Source of the DNA: Paragonimus skrjabini miyazakii
Lineage: Eukaryota; Platyhelminthes; Trematoda; Plagiorchiida; Troglotrematidae
Assembly (NCBI GenBank): GCA_014338405.1
Contig: JTDE01000152.1
Span: 51,567-115,566, forward strand
DNA: 64,000 nucleotides
Reading direction: 5' to 3'
A model generated the notes under the pieces. It searched no databases. It saw only the letters and a list, made by a program, of their open reading frames with translations, and was not told the origin of the DNA. A program made the position numbers and the translations under genes. Below, piece by piece: positions 25,901 through 37,900 of this stretch (position 1 is the stretch's first letter; every line of letters starts with the position of its first letter).

Positions 25901-28900
25901 CAATTTTGCTGCTTAGTAGTCTAGTTAAAATATGACTCCCCGATAGGATTGCGAAAGCATTATCGCGTGAGTACCGACTGAAGCCATTTGTTAACAACTG
26001 CACCTTCTTGCAAGAAGAACGAGCAAGTTGACCGTTACACAAAAGCCAATGTGATTGAGTATCTTGTCGTGTTGATTCAGTTTACTCCACTGCAAAGTGG
26101 TGGTCATCACGGTGGCCTAATGATAACATGGAATGAATGTGAAATTTCTGTCTTCACGATAACCTGTGTTACTGAACAGTTTCAGCACGTGCAAGATTTG
26201 AGTTAAGCGAAACTTTCTCAAGGACAATCTAAGCGCATATGTGTAGATGAAAGCTGCAGTTTCACGTGAGCGTTCGTCAATTTAAACTATCTTGAAGTAT
26301 TAAAAGATTTACACTTAAGCCACCAAAAATTATTAAGTAGGTTAACTAATAATAAACTGACGCACTAGATGGATATATACACATAGGAATGGCTCAGCGT
26401 TGTAGATGAGAAGACTCTGGAAAATCTTAGTAATCTTGTATATGCTACAAAACTAATAGACTGGTCCTTGCTCTAGTCACTTTATGAGATCGACCCTAAG
26501 ATGAAAAAACAAAGAATTAGCTCAGGTAGGTTTATCATTAAATGAAAAAAAACAGAAAGCACAATATTTTCTGGAAACAGATTATGGTGTGTACACGACT
26601 GAATTAAATATGCCAGAATAAGTTCTTTGCTTGATCTATCAAATCAATACAAATCCAGCAGAAAAGTCCCCAGTCAGACGAAAAAGTTTCCACCTGTTTG
26701 CCTTTGTTTCCGCCTTTCTGGCGGATTTTAAATAACTTGCTGTTTTTGGTGACATATGTGCACAAACTGATTAGTACATGTTAGTTCCATAACGTTTCTT
26801 TGAATCTTGTTCTTTGCGCCCACGGTATTCACTACTTGGGAATGGATAACTTAGTTGAAAACTAAGTCGACAGTAAGTCATTTTAGAAAATAGCTTACTT
26901 TGTGACACACACAAAGACTCATTTACTTCAGGGGCATAAACATTAGAAACTGAGAGCACAAATTGTCCAATCCTTTGGCGATAATTAGCTAACAGTTTGA
27001 CAGCTGTTATGGTCATGTGAGAAACTATATCTGAAGTTACAAATGATTTTCAGTTAGTAAGCTGTAGATATCTGTTGCTTTTCATTTATATGAAAAGTAA
27101 ACGCAATGTTTAGTTCAATTCTGGAAATTATTTAGCCTCTGATTCAAAGCTTCCTCGGTATAAAAAATAAGTGTACTGTTTTGACAACCGAGTTGAATTA
27201 AGTGATGCATGCAGTCGGAATCGACGATATATTTCAAATTACTCTCCATTTCTGAGAGCAGACAGGGTGTGTTTCAGAATAACTTTGGTTATTAATCATT
27301 CATGCTTATCGGTTAAAAACTGGTCAAGAATGTTTGCAATGATTGGCCTGGTTGGAGCGATTTTTGTGGATAAATTGAACACCATAAACTTTAGACCAGA
27401 ATTTATCAATAACGTTCACGCCAACATCAAGTGACCATTTCGAAACCAAGATTTAGGAGTTAAGCTGTTATCACAGATATTGTTTGATCAACTGAGCTAT
27501 ATTTTAGTGACCGATAAACTCGATGTGAGAGCTATTTATCGTTCAGTTGAACAAACTTTTTCACCTTGGTGTGAAAACCAAAATCAAATTTGCGTAACTT
27601 TTGAGATACATATTATTTTGGTCAATGATCAATTTGAAGAAATTAGTTGTATGCAGCAATACGATTTTTTATCCAAATTCTTGCAACTAATACTTAATTG
27701 GGTAACTTAGCTCAACGTATTAGCCACATTAAATTTAGTTTACGTTTTACGTCATTTTTTAAACATTTAGTCACAAGAGTCAGGCCACAGTGATTATGTT
27801 TGTATTTCATGGAATATTTTGTCATAGGAGAAGATACTTAGCGGAAGCTATTTACCAGTGGTTTACAGAACAGAACGATCCAAATAAATTGTATAACTTC
27901 ATTACTATGATTTCATTACCGCATACAACCCTCCTAATTATAGTGCGCCTCCTTTTTGACCACTAATTACATCGGTTGTATAAAAAGGGTGAATAGGATA
28001 GTGTCTAAAATGTACAGTAAGCAATTAGAAGCACGCATGACCAGATAAAATGTCCAAGCTACGATTCCCAGTCATGACTATCATTTTCTGATTTTTCAGC
28101 TGTATACTATCTATTGTATTTTGCCTATCATTTGTCGTCAATAGCCATCATTTTTTTTATACCTGTATCACGTCATTTAGGTTACATTGCCTATCAAAAT
28201 ATTTCAAGTGAATTATGAAAAAAACATACAGTGGTTGTACCATCCGTCGTCGGCTGGCTGGTCGGAACACGCAATGCCTTTCTGTGCCCGGATAGGATAA
28301 GGTCACATACACACATGTGCTATCTGTCTGCCTAGCTAAACGCACTAATGGTAACAGATAGGTGAGATTTAAAGTAGCTCAGACAATGAGATTGTGATCT
28401 TTTAAGCAGAGACCAAGCCTAAGATGGATGACGAAACCTTCAGTTATCGTGCAACCCCAGTCAAAAACACTCGTAGAGTTAGGTAACATAAATGAACATG
28501 AGATAATAGATGGTAGGTGTAAAAAAACTAACTGGGAAATACCGAGGAATAAAAGAAAATCTTGTTGCAGCAGCATAAAATAGTCACGAGGATGATGTGT
28601 TTGCGCAGATAAACTAGTGGATTGAAACAATAGAAACCGGACTCAATACCCAGTTTGAAACAGCACACATATGGCAGTTTGTATTCTCTTTACAAGTAGT
28701 CAGGATATGAATTAATGCGGATCTTTAAGACAAAACTCTGTTTTAAGAATGCAGTAAAGATCTCCTGGCAGATCGTTGTTGTTTGATGCTGTACTGCACT
28801 CCAACGCTTCTTTTTGTATTTTACTCGCGACTACTTCAATGTCAAAATCCGCAATCCTGCCTCACTGCTAAATTGTAGTGTGATCACTCGTCCTGACTAC

Positions 28901-29090
28901 AATGGCCAACGGATTATGTTATAAAATTGCCGAGTGCATTTACTGAACACACGGTTGAAACACCCAAGATTTTAAGCCATAAATCGAAGCAAATAAAGGT
29001 TACCATTGAAGAGGGGTTCGAACATTAGTAAGGCTGTATCAATGTTACAAATAATTGACTTATAGTAATGAATGTTCGGGGATTTAGGTT
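22968..29090. other. Gene-free stretch
   Basis: AT-rich DNA with no motif-bearing open frame and no repeat recognised by eye. The two adjacent plus-strand frames at 27171-27434 and 27480-27710 (87 and 76 codons) are not recognisable and are typical of chance frames at this base composition. Confidence 0.5.
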
Positions 29091-29287
29091 ATTTCAAAAT
29101 TGAACACCATCTACACTTGATCGCAGCCTTTGCATTCAGATAAGCCATTCGGCTAGCCCACTTCGAAAGGAAGCATTGGACTCGAGTTTCCCTCTTATTA
29201 GAGCTCACCAGTAGTGCATATCTTTGTCCGGATCGGAGATTGCATTCTGACCCTCTTGCTTGTGAAACTGGCATGTCAACTACAACG
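29091..29287 (+). repeat. Left arm of a large palindrome containing SINE-like copy 3
   Basis: Pairs with 29307-29491 across a 19-base spacer. The arms match almost throughout, except for an insertion of about a dozen bases near 29110-29122 and a few substitutions. The inner ends read CAACTACAACG and CGTTGTAGTTG. SINE-like copy 3 (29130-29232) lies inside, so the palindrome may be two head-to-head copies of one element. Confidence 0.9.
29130..29232 (+). repeat. SINE-like dispersed repeat, copy 3
   Basis: Best-preserved plus-strand copy: CATTCAGATAAGCC, GCTAGCCCACTTCGAAAGG, GGACTCGAGTTTCCC, TTATTAGAGCTC, CAGTAGTGCATATC and TTGTCCGGATCGG, in the same order as copies 1 and 2. Confidence 0.75.
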
Positions 29288-29306
29288 TCAGCAACATCAT
29301 AATAGG

Positions 29307-29491
29307 CGTTGTAGTTGACACGCCAGTTTCACAAGCACGAGGGTCAGAATGCAAACTCCGATCCGGACAAGGTTATGCACTAATGATGAGCTCTAATAAG
29401 AGGGAAACCCGAGTCCAATGCTTCCTTTCGAAGTGGGCTAGCCGAATGGCTTATCTGAATGCGAAGGCTGGGTGGTGTTCCATTTTGAAAT
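29307..29491 (-). repeat. Right arm of the large palindrome, SINE-like copy 4
   Basis: Reverse-complement partner of 29091-29287. SINE-like copy 4 occupies about 29364-29470 on the minus strand. The two arms could form a hairpin of about 185 base pairs, a structure prone to deletion in cloning and to misassembly. Confidence 0.9.
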
Positions 29492-30515
29492 TTATTTTGT
29501 CTACGAAATGTGGTAGCGATGTCATATTACACTTGCCATTATATGTCTCATATCTTGGTCTCCGTTTAAAAGTTCAGAACGTAGAACCATTGTTACGTAT
29601 GTCAGTTGTTGCTTCATTCGGGATGGAACGTACTGGTTTCTTCCAGGTGGTTAATCCACTTAACGATCTCTCTATGTTTATTATTGAAATGCTCATGTAA
29701 CTGTGGTCATCGTATTCTTCGCCATTCGTAGGCAGTGTCCGAGGAAGGCGTAGGAATCACTTCGATGGTCATTGTTTATCACAGGTACGCAAGGTGTATC
29801 TCCTATCCTGAATGTCTAGACCCTGCTTGAAGGACGCATGAACCACTTTGGTCACCTGCCTCAGTGATAGGAGGTATGAGTCTCAGTAGCCCTGTCAATC
29901 TTGGACAAAACGATGACGTCACACCCGTTTTCACTGGTCAGTCTTTGAACTCTCGCGCTACTTCTGCCGCAACCTCATGCAGGGTATATTGGGCATTTTG
30001 GATGGATGGACTCCATCCGAAAAGCCTATGAACCGACGCGCTATCGGTCACCGACCTTAAGTGGACGGCGGACTCTGTGCTTTTTCCGCTGTTTTGTGGG
30101 TTAGCTTACCTTTGAACCAAAGGCTCCGTGTGGGGTCCCTCAAGTCAACCTCCTTCTTCGGCCTGGGCAGCCGAAAAGTATTCTCCTCCCACAACTACAA
30201 ACTTAAACATAATCCAGTTGAGAATTTCGTCATGTCTTCCTATCACATCTCTTTAGCCGAGGTATCGGTGGCTAACTTTTCTCCCATATCATACTATATC
30301 GCACAAACCCAACTTATGTTTTCCCGTCTTTTTTTCAAATATCTGTTTACTTGGTGACTCACCATTAACGTTTTCGCGCATACATCGGAGACTTACCTCA
30401 TTTGCTGCCTGCGATGGAATTCCTTGCCAGGATGGTAAAGGATCAAATACCAAGGTTCTTCTGCCTGAACCACATAAATCCTACCCACCCCCGACCACCA
30501 TTCAGCTTGCCACCT
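29492..30515. other. GC-richer sequence upstream of an RTE endonuclease fragment
   Basis: No intact gene. Composition is richer in GC than the surroundings and the segment leads directly into the plus-strand endonuclease remnant at 30516, so it may be the 5' leader of that LINE. I cannot show a reading frame that supports this. Confidence 0.35.
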
Positions 30516-30660
30516 TCAGTGTTCGAACACATGCAGATAAGCCAGCAGGCAGCTCTTGCGTGTACTTTGGAGGCCATCGTCATCAATATCTGTTGTCTTG
30601 CTGAAACGCGGCTTCAGGTTTCTAGCTCAGTGCTACATCTTCAAACTCCGTCAGCCGCTT
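30516..30660 (+). pseudogene. RTE-like LINE endonuclease fragment, N-terminal part
   Basis: The frame reads MQISQQAALACTLE, then INICCLAETRLQ, then SSSVLHLQTPS. This matches, almost block for block, the start of the apurinic-type endonuclease of RTE-like LINEs in trematodes: the 'QIGQQASLARTL' helix, the I-D-V-C-C-x-S-E-T-R strand whose glutamate is a metal ligand of the enzyme, then 'DSSSV-x-x-L-x-x-P'. In the intact enzyme this domain nicks target DNA for target-primed reverse transcription. Homology ends near codon 85 of the frame that opens at 30402; no tyrosine, aspartate or histidine blocks and no reverse transcriptase follow. A dead, truncated copy. The family pattern is from memory. 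Confidence 0.6.
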
Positions 30661-33600
30661 TGCCGTGTGCATACAACGTGTGCTTGCCGGTTTTAAAACA
30701 GTGAGGAACGCTCGAACGATATGTTCATCATGTCCAACTTCAGGAGTCTCATATGTGCGAGAATGTGGAAAAGAACTCAACATTTTCAAAGCTGATCGTT
30801 TAACATTCAAGCCTGGTTTGAGAAAACTCGAAACATCTGGGACAAAAGAACCAACTGTCGTCAACTTGATTCTGAATAATTCGCTATTTTCGCTGCACAA
30901 CTAATACTTCTCTGGACACAGCGGGAAAATGAAGTGCACATCGGAGTTCATTGCCAGGTATAACATGTTTTCTTTATGCGTGTTTGCGATGCCCAACTGA
31001 AAGCATGGAACGTGGTATCACTCTCAGGTACACGTTAGTTAGAGCGCTGACTCGGTTTCCGACGACCTTGACACCTAGCTGACCTAGTCAATGTTCAGAT
31101 TTTCGTTCACCCGTCTATGTGTATTGATTCAGTTACACCAGTCAAAAATCTTAACTCACCTGAACTTGGAATAAAAATAAATTCAATCAGAAACTGGATG
31201 AAATCTCTCATCTGTACTATTTTTACAGGGAACCGTATCGGAATCCCTGTTCACCTACGCAAAATATAGAAAATTGACTGCATTGAGAGCTCCAACCATA
31301 AACTGGTTTATCAATTGAGTGAGTTTATGTCCCATGGTATGCTCGAGGTCAAGGTTACCGTGCACCGACGACCGTACAAGATGAACTTAAATCGACCGTA
31401 CGTTTTAGAAACCTAATGAAGCTCTCGCCGTTCATACTTTAGCTTCCGACCGCAGCTGTCAGCTCTTGGATGTTGTTTTTGGCCCGTGTTAATAACAACC
31501 AGTTCTTATCACTTTTAAGTATCAGCTATGAAATGACTGAACTCTGGCACCAAGCGTAGACCAAGCCATTTCTCAGTTAGAAGCAACATTACTGATTCAG
31601 TTGCTCTAACATCCGGTCAACTGAATCAGTCATACACATCAAACAGGAAAACATATTACTTAGAGTATGCCTACCTTCTGAACAGATCCATCAACACGTG
31701 TTTCGATAAATCAGTCAACGGCACATAGCGAACTCAATATCCGTATCAATCAGTTCCACTTGATTCTATTACCTAAAGGATGTCAGATAAGAATGATCAA
31801 ACGAGGTGAATACAAGTTTAATCATAGCCAGAAAGCAATAAATCGTGACGTAAAAACTTGTAATTCGTATAGCTATAGTAAAAGGTGAGTGTAAGTTAAT
31901 GACACGTTCCTGCAATTCTTTCGCCTTGACCACTGCTTTATCGTGTCATCGATCAGCGAATTTTGTTTTCTTCTATGTGAACCTTGACTGTATGGAACAT
32001 TATGTCCTATGACGATTCCTTCATCAATCACAATCTATACACTAAGTTTGAGTCTGGCGCTTGATGACGTTCATCTTAGGATTATTTTGTTGCGTATATT
32101 AATCTATGACACACACTTATTTACCTGAAAATATAGAAAAAAGTATAATAACCCTCAGATGATTAGCGGAATAACATTTTCAACTAGCGTTTCATGATTT
32201 TTGGCTAAGTGGGATACACAATAGTACTTTAGGTTACTTTTCCTAGCGTTTGCGTTCTTCCTGTTATGGACATTCTACGTTTTCTCGCATAATAATAACT
32301 GACCTGGTAATCTATACATAGTAGTTTTTATCCATTACACTTAAGTGGGCTACCATCGGAGGTATAATTCTGTTAGTCTTTGGTCCATTCTAGTCTGTCT
32401 TAATTTGACCAACTATCTGCTACTGAAGGGTAGAGATCGACTTAAGTGGACATTCTGTAGAACCTCTCAGGCGTACACTTAACGAAAGTGAAAAACTCAC
32501 GTTACGATGATAGTTTATCAGTACTTGCTCATCGATCAGACCGTTTTAGTAACGCACTGGTATTGGCTAAATTACAAATCTCAGTCCGCATAATCACGAA
32601 AACGCACATTACGAAAACGATCAATCACCGAAAGACTTGATATAATTAACTGTTTTCTAGAATGAATAGCCCGGTTTATTTTAGATAAAATGATATTAAA
32701 CCTCCGGGGTCACGATTTTTAAATAATCCACAGTCCCGCCCCCTCGCGAACTTATGGCACACGTAAGCTTCGAAAACTGACCACAGACGTTGACCAGAAA
32801 TAAACATCAGCACTGCTGCTATTTGCTAAGTAGCCTGAGCAGACCGGTATACTGTATAAACATCAAGTTACACACTATAAAGACGGACCAAAAATAACTT
32901 TTTATCAAGGCTGGATATTTTGGTCCATACCGACATGTATGTGGGTATCGTGAAACTTAAGATATCCAGCCAAAAATTTTGCTATTGTCTCAAAGCATTT
33001 TAAGAATATACAATTATACATTAAAAAGTATGAATTGAAAGCGAATTGTATGCAAGTCTAAGAAATCTTGAATGTGCTGAACTGTTGTTAATATGTTTTC
33101 AAGACCAAGTGAACGACATACTAAACAATGGTTACAAGCAGCTGACATGAGCGCGCATTGTGCCACCTTGCAATTTGTATCGACTATTCTACTACCAGAA
33201 AGTTTCGGATGGCTGCTTTAAACTATACAGAATGATGTAGTCTTTGATATATTATTAAATATATTTTAAATTCTTGTAATGGGGCCAAAATACTCTTCGT
33301 TGAACTTAAAGTTTTCATTCTTTTTTGGAAAAAAATGGGCTAGACCCTGGTAGAACACATATACATCCAGAAGTAATCAATTTCCTTACTGTTGGGATCA
33401 GCAGCGTTTCAAGTCATAGTATTTTATGGACAGGCTCATAACTGTCATAATAATTATGACAATTGTAGTTATTTACTTCTATAACAGCATTCAAATATAG
33501 GTTGTCGAAATCGCTTCTCATGTTTAATGAAGGATGTCCTTGTTTATAAGATTGATATGCAACAAACTCACTCCTAGTTGATTAGTTGGTTTATTCATTC

Positions 33601-34301
33601 TGATCAGCAGTCACACACAACAAACGAGATGTTCTGATTTCGAGATCATTCTAACTTTGTTGAGTTGATTTTCCTTGCATACAATTTATCGCGTTTGATA
33701 GAAAGTGACATCGGCAGACAATTTATAACATGAGTACCCAAATACGAATGTTTCTGGAAAATTTATTGTCTTCGACAAGAGCAAAAGGACGCAAAAAACA
33801 CTGTAACTGAAGACCGTTTACGTAACATTTATGAAGGTAACTCGAAGTTCCCGGAGTACATAGATGAAATAAAAGCCAAACTTAAGAGAAAAAATTTCGT
33901 GAATCGAAACAGCATGTTAAATTACCATTACCTTAAATCCACTTCTAAAATAAAATTATCCATGTAATTGTTATTACCCCAAGTCCATATGTGAAAAGTG
34001 CTTTGTAGCCAACTTGGTTACCACTTAAAAACTCCTGGATTAAAATAAATGACCCAACCAAATATAAAGTTAGTCTCTGAAAGTGCTGTATTTTGTGGGT
34101 GGCCTACAGCGAAGAAATCGGTTTTATTGGAATTGCACGTTTGCTACACCATCTTCTAAGCACAAGGAAAAAAATGAATACAATTCATTTGTTTCAACCC
34201 TAGCTGTACCAGTATGGAATTACTAATATTGACTTACTCGATCACTTATCGATTTTTACAGTTTAAATTTGTTGTTCGACCGAACTGTTGTATACTCAGT
34301 G
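30661..34301. other. Gene-free stretch with small inverted repeats
   Basis: No supportable gene. It contains a perfect 13-bp hairpin (31591-31630, listed). Ten-base inverted repeats GGCTGGATAT/ATATCCAGCC lie at 32909-32918 and 32962-32971, and a perfect 19-base palindrome centred on AATAATAATT lies at 33443-33461. A protein-like open frame without a start codon lies at 33734-33966 (see findings). Confidence 0.5.
31591..31630. repeat. Perfect 13-bp hairpin with 14-base loop
   Basis: ACTGATTCAGTTG (31591-31603) and CAACTGAATCAGT (31618-31630) are perfectly complementary. No run of T follows on either strand and no gene is next to it, so no function is proposed. Confidence 0.85.
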
Positions 34302-34917
34302 AACATATCGTTCGCTCCCCTCATTTACGTACATGAAATGATAACCAAATGGGTAAAGCGATGTGTTCGTACAGGCAAAATGGTAAGGTTTTTCTAACTA
34401 TCAATCACAGTTCAGTGTGTGACGTTTGACCGTTTGAACTTTCAGTCAGCGTACGAAGAAGCAATGTTGGGAATGAAGTGAGGTTGCACAACCGCAGTGG
34501 GAAAGTGTTCGTTGTCCGTCAGAATATGAACGAACGCGATTTACTTTCTCCTAAGGCGCTAGCCACACACCCCAAGAAACCACCCATATATATTCGGAAG
34601 CAGACGGTAGTGAAGCTGAGACTGCCTTGGTAAACCAATGTACATGAACCACACATTTATTTTATTCTTTCTTAAGGTCTCATACCTTTGTTGTTCAGTT
34701 TTGTTTTCTCACACTTTTCTATTACGTTTATATAACCCTACTTCACTTTTTATATCGATTCTCTGTACATTAATTAAAAATTCAAATATTCAAATGTCAC
34801 ACGCCCAGTTATGAGTACCAGCTAGTCAAACTCTACTATTTCGCCTGTACGAACACACTTCTCTACCCATTCGGTTATTATTCTGTGTACGTAAATGAGA
34901 AGTGTGATCGATATGTT
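34302..34917. repeat. Old inverted-repeat element, about 616 bp
   Basis: The left arm (about 34302-34465) and the reverse complement of the right arm (about 34755-34917) align over roughly 160 bases. Blocks such as AACATATCG, CTCATTTACGTACA, TGTGTTCGTACAGGC and GTGTGAC are conserved, while most other differences are transitions. The interior of about 290 bases shows no open frame with a motif. Size and structure suggest a non-autonomous DNA element (MITE-like or foldback) of considerable age. I could not define terminal target duplications. Confidence 0.6.
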
Positions 34918-37900
34918 GATCGAACATAAAACTCATACAAAATTTTTAGATTTATTCAAATTGGTTAAGGGACTTTCTCAGACCGTAATTTCCATGATCA
35001 GATTTAGTCTCATCTTGAGTGTTTGAATAGCCTACAAAACAAACTCCGTGAACGGTAACATCTACGTTGGCATTCCGTTGAATAATTCACAGAAAAAGTG
35101 ATGTAACTGAACGATACTCTGTTAGTGGATTCTGTATTTACAATCGAGTACAAATAGATGTGAGAGTTAATTGAAAGATAAAGAACTCAACTGTATTTGT
35201 CACTGTCAAGTCGACATATCATAAAAATATTGTAAAATCACAAAACAGCTGCTGTCAACTTTTACAAGAAATAATGACAACGAAGGTAATTGAGAATAAC
35301 TGTTAAAATGAATTTATGTCGGTCTTGTTCAAACAGTGTGAAGTGCACGTATTCAGAGCATAAAATGTAGTTGGTTGAAGGTAATTCAAGAAACCAATTG
35401 GTAACAACTGATTACGGACCCCGTTGCATTTCTTCTTAAAGTCTTACGTATAGCTAATGAAGTACAACGTCATACACCAACATCCCTACCAGACGTGAGA
35501 TATACGGACTGCCGGATGTATGTATATATGTACCTTCGTTAATTTGCTGCATACAGTTTGTTATTCTCAGGTTTGTAAAGTTCAAGAAAGGTAGCGATGT
35601 GAACGCTGTATTCTCGGACTGACCCGCTAATGTATATCCCAGTTTGTTTCCTTAGAACTGGAAGTAATCGCAATAACTCTGGGAAGAACGGATAGTCCCA
35701 TCACTTCACTGAAACAAACGATAATCTCGGGGCTATCGTCAAGTAGAAATTCGACGGAATTGGAGCAGAGACATCAGACTACAGTTAGGTTTCCATTAGA
35801 ATGTAGCGTTTCGTTAGAGACTGTTTACTCAAAACGTTTTTTGTCTACCGCGGGCGCTGTTCGACGTACCGAAGAGAAACGATCATTGGCTTGGCAGACG
35901 ATAAGCTGTGTTAGTCAGATTAAACATTCATTGTCTCTAGAATTGGTCCAGTATGAAGTAATTTATGACCTGAAGGGTAAACAGTATGCCTCACAAATAT
36001 GCGAAACGGATTTCAGCAAGTAGTGAAGACAAAACACGCAGTAGGTATAATTATTAAAGTGATTAGAATTGGGGTTCTTTTGGGAGTGTTCGGTAAAAAA
36101 TTTTTGTAAACCAAGGAAATCTGATCAGCCGCAAATTTTGTTTAACTGGCATTAAGTGAACTGACCTAAACTCTGATGAAAAATATATACATATGTATTA
36201 ATTGACAAATTAATTGGAATCTGCATTTTCCAATAAACTGAAAAATGCTGATCACAGGACCATTGGTGGGTAACAACGGAAAACTTATTGCGTCAATACA
36301 AAAGTTGTATTGGGATCCAATTTTTTTGTTCATTTTTGTTATCCTCTCGAAAACCTGTGATAAACGTGAGATTATGAAAAGATGGAAGTCAGACTACCTG
36401 GTGCTTTGAAATGCTTGCCTCACTTCTAAGTGCACGGCAGTTGGTAACTTGGGGAATGGTTGAAATAGGAACGGCTGGTGAGGCGTGGCTTTAATTTTGA
36501 ATATCGGGTTAATTACGATACGCTTACTGTGAAAATGATTATCACGATCTGTAATGAAACATCATTGAAGATTATGGACTACTTGTTTACTGAAAGTGAC
36601 GCAATTGTCCTCCAACTCTTGAATATTTTTCAATGTTCGGGAGTTTGAGTCTCCTAATTAGTGTCCGCTGAAGTTAAAGGCCGCCGTTTCGTGTCCGAAT
36701 GCTAACAGCTTTGACCTCGGCGAACTTTCAGAATGTCACAACCCTTGGTTGTTTTTAGACTGTTGGCTGTCTACCTAAGATGTTTCTTTCTAACAAAGTA
36801 GTTGTTGCCCGTTAACTGATCAAAAATATCAACAGAAAACGGGTTTAGTTACGCCATTGTTGAAAAATGCCAGGCAGTCCTCCTTATTCTACTAACCCAG
36901 AATCTTGTAGTGTGGCCGGGGAATAAAACTCAACAGGACCAGACAAATGAGCGTGTACAAAGGTAGTGTTAGCATATGAACCATACTACTGAAGTATTGA
37001 CGTTACAGTGGAGGTTAGAAAGGAAATTTACACACAGATGGGTCGCAACATAGGTTGATTTGACCTCATGTGCAAGTTTTCTAATACATCACAGTTATCT
37101 CTTTTGAAAGAGAAATACATTTCCTATCCACGGACGACTACTTAGCTTTCACTTCTGTCGCTTGCATCAAATTCCGAATAGAGCTTGCCGGATATCCATT
37201 GTACATTTGAACTCCCTGTAAAAGGTACATCACGACTTATATAATGTTACCGATGTGGGTGCAAAAGTCATCTCAGTGCACTTTGATGTTCAAGTAGGGA
37301 AATGAACTTGACCAAGAGAATGTAATAAACACTCCAATTATGCTTCTTGTTAAAAAAATCTTGTTAAACTGAATCATATGCTGATTTTTTGGAAACCGTT
37401 GCCCCTGAACTCCAGTGAATTCATCGTTACTATGATCTGATTTAAATAACGGAAGAGCACTGTTCGTGTTGTAGTTCTCACTGGTGACAAAATAAATTTC
37501 CTACGTAGCGTCTATGAGGTGTCTTCCATTCACTGGCTACTCCCAACTGAGTTGTTTACAGTTTGTTAAAAAAAAGTACACTGGAGGAGGGCTGGGGAAT
37601 GGATACATTTTTGTTTCACCACTGAGGCAGCAGAACTCATTGCCGAAAAAATAGACGTTAATTTTCAAAGCATCCGCGGTTCTTTCAAATCACCTTTCTG
37701 GATGCACACGCCTACACGTTACTACCAACATTTTCCTGCAGTTTATGTACAGTTTCTTGCACAGATAATCTACATAACAAGAAAGAGAGACTTAAGGAGA
37801 ATATTTACACGTCTATCCATTAGAAACTTAGGTGGTCTAAAAAGCACTTAATATGCTATTCAAAATGTCCTCCCAACTCAGCGCAAACCGTTTCCGGTTC

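Noticed and set aside
29012..29026. GGTTCGAAC, resembling a tRNA T-loop
   Set aside because: The flanking bases do not form a T-stem and no D-arm or acceptor stem can be placed.
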